A stretch of DNA of 64,000 nucleotides, taken from contig JALPQD010000242.1 of the NCBI GenBank assembly GCA_023101885.1, positions 2,595,277 through 2,659,276 on the forward strand, in the 5' to 3' direction. This stretch comes from Typhlomys cinereus (Eukaryota; Chordata; Mammalia; Rodentia; Platacanthomyidae). The translations under genes were made by a program, and so were the position numbers. The notes beneath the pieces are model-generated. The model was not told the DNA's origin. It was given only the letters and a program-made list of their open reading frames with translations, and did not search any database. Positions 58,060 through 64,000 of this stretch are shown piece after piece. Numbering within the stretch: the stretch's first letter is position 1; each line of letters starts with the position of its first letter.

Positions 58060-59296
58060 TCACCACAGCGCTCACACCCTGGCATGAGGGTGGTTGGTAA
58101 TCTACCCCACCCCACCCCCCACACGCACACACTTTTTTTTTTTTCCTTTGGGCTATGACTTTTCATCAGGCCAGAAAAGACATAGGCAAGAGGAAGGAGG
58201 TAAAGATAGGAAGGCAGTGGGCCACGAGGAAAGGTGTGCCCGCAACCCAGGGGCAGGAAAGACATTGCCTGCTTGCAAAGTAGAAGTGGCCTTTGGGTTT
58301 CTGCCACTCAGGGGTCTAGCAGAAAGTAAAGCGTTCTGCTAAGTCTACACACATTCTGTATGCACAGTTACACCGGATGGCATGCTTGCTACTTCCTACG
58401 TATTTTACCAACTGATAGATTCTCTTCCCTCCAACACCCATATTCAGAGCACAGATTTTGCTTGCTGGTCACAACCCCCACCCCCAAGCTAGCCCCCCTC
58501 CCGTCCCCTAAGAGCCAGCTAGTGCTCGCAAAGTCCATGCTTCCATGATCCGTAGTCCCATGCCTCATGGGGACAGGTAATGATACTTCACTCTCCTTTG
58601 TCCCCCCCTCCCTTTCCCCCACCCCCAAGCCTGGGGACTTTAAAATTCCACACCAGTCTCAGACATTGCTTTGTCTCCCTTGCGAATTAGGCCCATGTCA
58701 CCACATAATAATCGATAAACTTTTTTCATCCCTTGCCCGTGGTGTGGCGTGTTTGGGCTTCTATCTTACGCTAACACTGTGCTTTTCTCAGGGGCAAGCA
58801 TTTGCAGGTGGGGATGCAGCGTGGTTTTATTTTGTGGCACATGTTCATTACCCAAGGACAACCTTATAAAAAATATCCAAGACCTGCTCAGCGATGGAAA
58901 ACCGCAGCCCGGTTTTCCCTGGGAGAAATCCAGGAAGCCCATGGAATTTAACTGTGCTGGAGACAGCTGGGTGAATGAAGACTGACTCAGGATCACAGAG
59001 AGATGTAAGCTCGTGGAGAATGCACAGGCGACAATACTGGGCTCCTTCTACTCTGATTTCGACACCCCCAGCATCTATTGAGCGCCTGTGGTTTCCTAGG
59101 AATGTTAGACACTGGTGATGTTATTTGCACATTTAACTCTTTAAGGTTAGCGGAGTTGAAGCATTAGATCTGACCTAGAGCAAACCTGGGCAGAGGGCAA
59201 AGGACCCTGAACGCCCCGTGATGCCCAGCCAAAAGAGCCAGCCACAGACAGGCCCCTGGAGGAATGGGAAACACCGTGGCTGGGAAAAGTCCCTAC
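58060..59296. other. Sequence between alpha-3A promoter and alpha-3B exon
   Basis: Unique-looking, no repeat head seen. Possible distal regulatory DNA; contains TGACTCA at 58983. Confidence 0.4.
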
Positions 59297-59528
59297 CTGG
59301 CATGAGTCACCGGTGTAGTCAGGGGGACAGGCACACATCTCCACGTGATGAGCTCGGCGTCCACTTCCGGTGTCGGAGGCCTCCTCCAGCCCAACCTCGC
59401 CCAGGCTCAGCCGCTGGGTCTCCTGTGAAGTGGAGACCCCGGAGGCGCAGCCCCTCCAGTCTGGACAGGACGGTCATGAGTTCCTCCCTGGACACCGGAG
59501 CACCGCTGCCCGCATGTCTGAAGTTGCC
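59297..59528 (-). CDS. LAMA3: LAMA3 isoform-B exon (laminin IV end and half EGF-like), frameshifted
   Basis: Minus-strand reading gives NFRHAG and PVSREELMTVLSRLEGLRLR in one frame (a laminin IV C-terminal segment). In the next frame it gives ETQRLSLGEVGLEEASDTG and MCACPPDYTGDSCQ, the half EGF-like module that precedes exon 2. Acceptor is CATCTGCAG|GGC; donor is CAG|GTAGGG, phase 0, matching exon 2. The frame changes at 59422-59423, where one extra G (ACAGGAGACC) interrupts the expected ACA GAG ACC. The exon is 232 nt, one more than a multiple of three. The upstream frame meets TGA at 59321-59319. No further alpha-3B exon was found up to 64000. Either a real lesion or an assembly error. Confidence 0.8.
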
Positions 59529-60031
59529 CTGCAGATGGAAAGATTCCTTGAAGCCAGCGCGCGTCCAGAGAGCTCAGAGAGGCCGGCTCCAGGAGAGATC
59601 AGAGAGAAGACAGTTTCCTAAAAAAGCAGTCAAAGAAAGGAAGGAGAGGCAGTCCCTCTCTGAAGCATCCGCCCTCAATAGTGAGATACTAGTAGGTGCC
59701 GCAGGATACTCCCTGGGAGGGACAGCGTCGAGGGATGCAGAAAAGACAGGCCACAAAGACAGCAATAAATCCTCAGTGGTAAGGTCCCAGAGCTAGAAGG
59801 TGGAGACAGGTTGAACCTTGGGGTGCACTGATTGTTTAACCTAGCCTACCTAGTCAGGGGGCCCAGGTGAGAGAAACTGCCTTGAACAAATAGACAACCT
59901 CCCCCCAAACAAGGTGGATGCCAGAGGAATGACCCCCAAAGTTGTCTATTGTCCTTCTACATACATATACAACACACACACACACAAGAGCAATAAAAAT
60001 GAAATGTCTAGCGTCATAGTTATTCCATTTT

Positions 60032-60284
60032 TAAAATTTTTTCGTGTGTGTGTTTCAAAGGGCACTGTGTGTCCCTGTGGAAGACCAAGGGTGACTTTGG
60101 GAATCATCCTGGATTGTTTCTATCTCCTTTTTGCTTCACTCTGAGATTTCCGGGCCCTACCCACCAAGACTGGAAGTGAGGCTACCAATATTTCCACTGG
60201 CGTTTTTATGTGGGACTCCGGATCTGGACTCAGGTCCCTCTGCTTTTGAGGCAGACTCAACCCCTGAGCCATCGCATCAGCCCA
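60032..60284 (-). mobile_element. tRNA-derived SINE, form B
   Basis: Reverse head gagccatcgcatcagccca at right; body matches 17550-17813. Confidence 0.8.
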
Positions 60285-60439
60285 TTCTTGTTTCAAATGC
60301 ACAGTTGTATGGGAAAATATAGAGTGAGTAATAGATACAGGCAAGGAAAACACAGAAAGCAACCGGTCACGTGGCCATCATTAAATGTGCATAATTGTGA
60401 AAGCAAGCATAATCACCCATTCTAGTGATTGATTGATGC

Positions 60440-60980
60440 CTTATTTATTCAAGACCTCATCTTACTATGAAGCAAAGGCTAACCTGGAATTCCTATGTAG
60501 CCTAGGTTGACTTTCAGCTCACAAATCTTCGACTTTAGCCTCCTAAGTTCTGGGAATCTGGCTGTGAGACACATTCCTGGCTCTTCGTATCACTTAATCT
60601 AATCAACTCATCATATCCATTTTTAAAGATTTATTTTTTAAAAATTATTCTCTGACAAGCTATGTACATACTGAATTTGGTTGTGTTCATTCCCCATTAT
60701 GCCTTCTCATCCCCTCTATCTCCTACTGAAACCTTTCTCCCCAACAAGCCTCCTTCCTACTTTTGGGGTATGTGCATACCCTACTGAGTTTAATTAGAGC
60801 TGCTTGCATGAGTGGTGTTGCTCACTGGAGGAGGTAAAGTGGCTATGCTGTTGAGGAAAATGGCCTCCGTTACCTAGCAACAGGTAACACTTGAGTTCTT
60901 CAAGGAGGGGTGAGCCCGTCACACATATAGTAACTGAACCATAAGCAGTGTCATACAAGAGGTCTCTAGAACTAGTCACA
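60440..60980 (-). mobile_element. B1 remnant and probable L1-derived fragment
   Basis: 60440-60580 resembles reversed B1 (tatgtagcctaggttgactt). 60600-60980 resembles a rodent L1 3' fragment. Low detail. Confidence 0.4.
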
Positions 60981-61027
60981 CAAAGTGGAAACTCTAGAAG
61001 ACCCACTACTCAAGATTTCTCTCCCCA

Positions 61028-61277
61028 GGGGCTGGAGAGGTGGCTCAAGGGTTAAGCCTCTGCTTTGTAGGCGGAAGGTCCTGAGTTCAGATCCTAGACT
61101 CCACGTACGCGGGCGGAAGCGGGGGCGGCCTGCGTTTCTGGTCCTGGTAGGGCAGAGCCTGTGAATCCCAGGGCAGAGTAAACAACAAGGAGGAGGTGGG
61201 GGCGTCCATGGTGGTTCCCGAATTCGCCTGTGGTTCTACACACACACACAATTGAATAAATAATAAAATTTTAAAAA
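61028..61277 (+). mobile_element. tRNA-derived SINE, form A, best-preserved copy
   Basis: gggctggagaggtggctcaa, gggttaagcctctg, gtcctgagttcagatcc, (ac)n and aattgaataaataataaa. Exact 13-bp TSD atttctctcccca at 61015-61027 and 61278-61290. Confidence 0.9.
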
Positions 61278-61284
61278 ATTTCTC

Positions 61285-61426
61285 TCCCCATTTCTCCTCC
61301 TCATCCTTCTCTTCCTCCTTCTCTTCTCCCTCTTCTTAATTTTCTCTTCCTCTTCCTCCTCCACTTCTTCCTTCTCCTCCTCCTCCTCATCTTCCTCCTC
61401 TTCCTCCTCCTCTTTCCTCTTCTCTG

Positions 61427-61463
<37 letters not shown>

Positions 61464-61510
61464 TTTTCCTCTTCTCTGTCTTCCTCCTCCTCCTCTTCCT
61501 TTTTCCTGCG
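61285..61510. repeat. Polypyrimidine tract, (TCC)n rich
   Basis: About 225 bases of TCC/TTC units. Confidence 0.95.
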
Positions 61511-61579
61511 TATGTAGAGGAGGAAGACATGTTTCCTCACATCTGAGGATGCTCATGTGTGTGTGAGTGTGGGTACATG

Positions 61580-61860
61580 CTTTCACTGACAATGCACGCA
61601 TGTGGGAGTCCTGAAGTTGACATCAGGAATCACCCTCTATTACCCTTCTCCTTATTCTTTTAAGTCTGGGTTTCTAGACCCAAACCTGGCTTGTCGGCTT
61701 GCTTTAGGGATTCCCAGGCTCTGCCTTCTGGAGCTAAAATTACAGGTGGGTTTCCACACCCACCAGGGGAATTTTTACTTGAGACCTGGGGATCCAAACT
61801 CCTATCCTTTTGCTTGTATGGCAAGTGCTTTAACCACTGGCACGGTAGCCCCTGCTTGTA
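61580..61860 (-). mobile_element. Old B4/RSINE-like element
   Basis: gaagttgacatcaggaatca, gagctaaaattacaggtggg and atggcaagtgctttaaccac in reversed order. Confidence 0.5.
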
Positions 61861-61864
61861 CTTT

Positions 61865-62405
61865 CTAAACGTCCTACCAGTTTATATAACTCATATCAAT
61901 GGACTCAAACAGTATGTGCTGTTGGGGCCTATTTCAGTTAGCAGAGTATCCCCAGGTTCCTTCACGCACAGTCCAGCCACAGCTCCTTTCTCTTCCGCAG
62001 CTGAGCAGAGTTCCACCGTAATAACCACATTTCCTACATCTTGCCACCGTCAATGGAAATCCAGATAGCTTCTATGTCTTGCCCCTCTGAATACTGCTGC
62101 AATGAACATGGTGTCCAAATACCACTTCAAATTTCTGTTCACAACTTTGTAGCTCTGTACCTGGAAGCAGGACTGCTGAATCACAGGATAGAGGACTATT
62201 GAGAATGTTTGAAAAACCCCTCTACTTTTTTACCTAAGAAAAGCCACCATTTTACATTTCTGTCCACATGTATAAAGGTCCTAGTTTTTCACATCTTTGC
62301 CAACACTTGTTATTTCTGCTTTGTTTTTCCAGTCATACCCATCCTATTGGGTGCAAGGCTGCCTTCAGCATGCTTTTGGCTGCTTTGTTCTGTTTTGGTT
62401 TGGTT
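61865..62405 (-). mobile_element. Ancient L1 (L1M-type) fragment
   Basis: tactgctgcaatgaacatgg, ggactgctgaatcacaggat and ctttgccaacacttgttatt are in the order of the reversed mammalian L1M region. Confidence 0.6.
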
Positions 62406-62545
62406 TGGTTTGGTTTAAGACAGGGTCTCATGTGACCCAGCTCGGACTCAGATCCTCTGTGGGCCATGGTGGTCTTGAGTTCCTGTACCTCCTGTCTCTA
62501 CCTTCTGAGTGCTGGGCCTGCAGGCAAACACAACCACACCCAACT
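62406..62545 (-). mobile_element. B1 SINE
   Basis: ttaagacagggtctcatgtg and tgagtgctgggcctgcagg in reversed B1 order. Confidence 0.65.
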
Positions 62546-62575
62546 CTCACAGTGGTTTAAAAGGCTATTAGTCCT

Positions 62576-63045
62576 TTGTGCATGTGCTTGTGCCTGTGTA
62601 GGGTGTATGTGTGTATGGTGTGTGTGTGTGGTGTGTGTATAGTGTATGTATATGATGTGTGTGTGCTTGTGTGTGTGGTGTGTATGGTGTGTGTGTATGG
62701 TATGTATGTGTATGGTATAGTATGGTGTGTGTGTATAGGGTATGGTGTGTGTGGTGTGTGTACGATGTGTATAGTGTGTGTGGTGTATATACTGTGTGTG
62801 TATGTGTGTGTATGGTGTGTGTGGTATGTATGGTGTGTACGATATGTGTGTATGGTATGTGTGGTGTGTGTGGTATGTGTGTGTGGTGTGTGTGTATGGT
62901 GTGTGTGGTGTATGTGATATGTGTGGTGTGTGTGTGGTGTATATGGTGTGTATGGGGGGTGTATGGTGTATGTGGTATGTATGGTGTGTGTATGTATGGT
63001 GTGTGTGGTGTATATGGTGTGTGTGTGTGTGTGCGCATGTGCGTA
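62576..63045. repeat. TG/TATGG-rich minisatellite
   Basis: About 470 bases of tgtgtgtatgg variants; source of several histidine/threonine-rich false open frames. Confidence 0.93.
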
Positions 63046-63649
63046 CAAGCTGGCTTTGGCCATGGCTTGAGGAGACAACTTTCTGTGTCAGTCCTTGTCT
63101 TCTACCTTGTTTGAGAGGGACTTCTTTCTTGTTCCCCATAGCTGGCTTGAAAGCTCCTCTTCCTCCCATCTCTCCATAGGAGGACTGGGTTTGTAAACAC
63201 ACAACCACATCTGGTGGCTTTATATGGGCTTTGAAGACCTTGACTCGGGTCCTCACGCTTGGACAACAGTGCTTTGGGCGCTGAGCCATCTTGCGGCCCT
63301 CTATGGTACTGATTCCTGTTTCTCCAGTGCTGAGCAGTGCTGATCACCTTTTTGTCTAAAACCAAAGGTTTGGAGTCTATTTTCTGTTGTATCCCTTCAA
63401 CTATTAAATCTCCCTTAAATGGGCATAGTAATGCCGAATCCTTCAAGGTTGCCATGAGGACTGAAGCAAACTCAATGATGTAATCTATATAAAATCTGCA
63501 GCCGTGTCTAACATGGAGCAGGAATATAGTCACCAGCAGATAATATCATTACCGTGTGAAACTTACATAATTGGAATTTATACTTAAGAGCTAGAGTTGT
63601 GAGTTGTATAAAAAGCTTTAATAAATTTACCAAGACCTGAATTAATATA

Positions 63650-64000
63650 TTTGGAATATTTCATCATGCCAAAAAACCCTTGTGCCCATCCTCACCCCTA
63701 CTCCCAGGTAACCACAATTCTCTGTCTCCATGGGTTTGCCATGCTGGACAATTTATTTAATAAAAACTTCAAGAGCTCACATATACCTTGCTGCTGTGAT
63801 ATTCCGCCTTTTTCTATTGCTGTCATACAGATGTGTGCCTATCAGCAAGATTTGTAGTTATCGCTCCACGCACTAGTCTTTAAGTCTGAGGTTAAAAGAA
63901 GAATTGCAAGCAAGAGATGAACTTTCCTGTACATTTTCCCATGTGGTTTCCTTTTAATGTGGTTTCCTTCTAATGTGAATTTGAGTTGCTGTCTAGTGTC
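63650..64000 (-). mobile_element. Ancient L1 (L1M-type) fragment
   Basis: cccaggtaaccacaattctc and tctccatgggtttgccatgc correspond to the same L1M region seen at 47838; runs off the window. Confidence 0.5.

Noticed and set aside
62498..63289. 263-codon His/Thr-rich open frame and partners
   Set aside because: Produced by the TG-rich minisatellite, which lacks stops in several frames.
59529..64000. Further alpha-3B exons
   Set aside because: I searched the minus strand for laminin IV or EGF-like motifs with splice sites and found none; the next exon is probably beyond the window.

Overview
The window is mammalian nuclear DNA from a mouse-related (myomorph) rodent. It lies inside one gene, LAMA3, which encodes the laminin alpha-3 chain and is transcribed on the minus strand. 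I could place 28 consecutive coding exons of the short, epithelial isoform (alpha-3A), from the start codon at 57737 down to 2288. Together they give 3,749 coding bases, about 1,249 residues. Every junction keeps frame and no exon contains a stop. The window ends inside the third laminin G-like domain, so the rest of LG3 and LG4-LG5 lie outside it. The rodent assignment rests on B1, B4/ID-type and B2-like SINEs, MaLR-like LTRs and mouse-like laminin residues. The dominant young SINE does not match the mouse or rat B2 consensus as I remember it, so a lineage outside Mus/Rattus (for example a jerboa-like one) is my guess only.

Layout along transcription (high to low coordinates): 63.9-59.6 kb is repeat-rich intron with old L1 pieces, a TG-rich array and a polypyrimidine tract. 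59297-59528 is an exon specific to the long isoform alpha-3B (end of a laminin IV domain plus half an EGF-like module), and it carries an apparent one-base frameshift. 58.1-57.74 kb is the internal alpha-3A promoter: three AP-1 motifs, a GC box and a TATA motif. Exon 1 (57.6 kb) gives the signal peptide. Exons 2-6 (54.8-38.2 kb) give the laminin EGF-like stub. Exons 7-18 (37.7-21.9 kb) give the coiled coil that assembles with beta-3 and gamma-2. Exons 19-28 (18.5-2.3 kb) give LG1, LG2 and most of LG3, the integrin-binding region. In the finished protein these parts make the alpha arm, rod and head of laminin-332, the anchor of epithelial basement membranes.

The introns hold two forms of a lineage-specific tRNA-derived SINE, several with clear target-site duplications (TSDs). 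They also hold three 3'-end copies of one LINE-like element with TSDs and G-rich tails, MaLR-like LTRs, ancient L1 fragments, a truncated U2 snRNA retrocopy, and six long polypyrimidine tracts all in the same orientation. I saw no bacterial, viral-gene, CRISPR, tRNA or rRNA features. The most notable points are the alpha-3B frameshift, a duplicated 5' splice site with a GC dinucleotide at exon 11, and the compact nested promoter.
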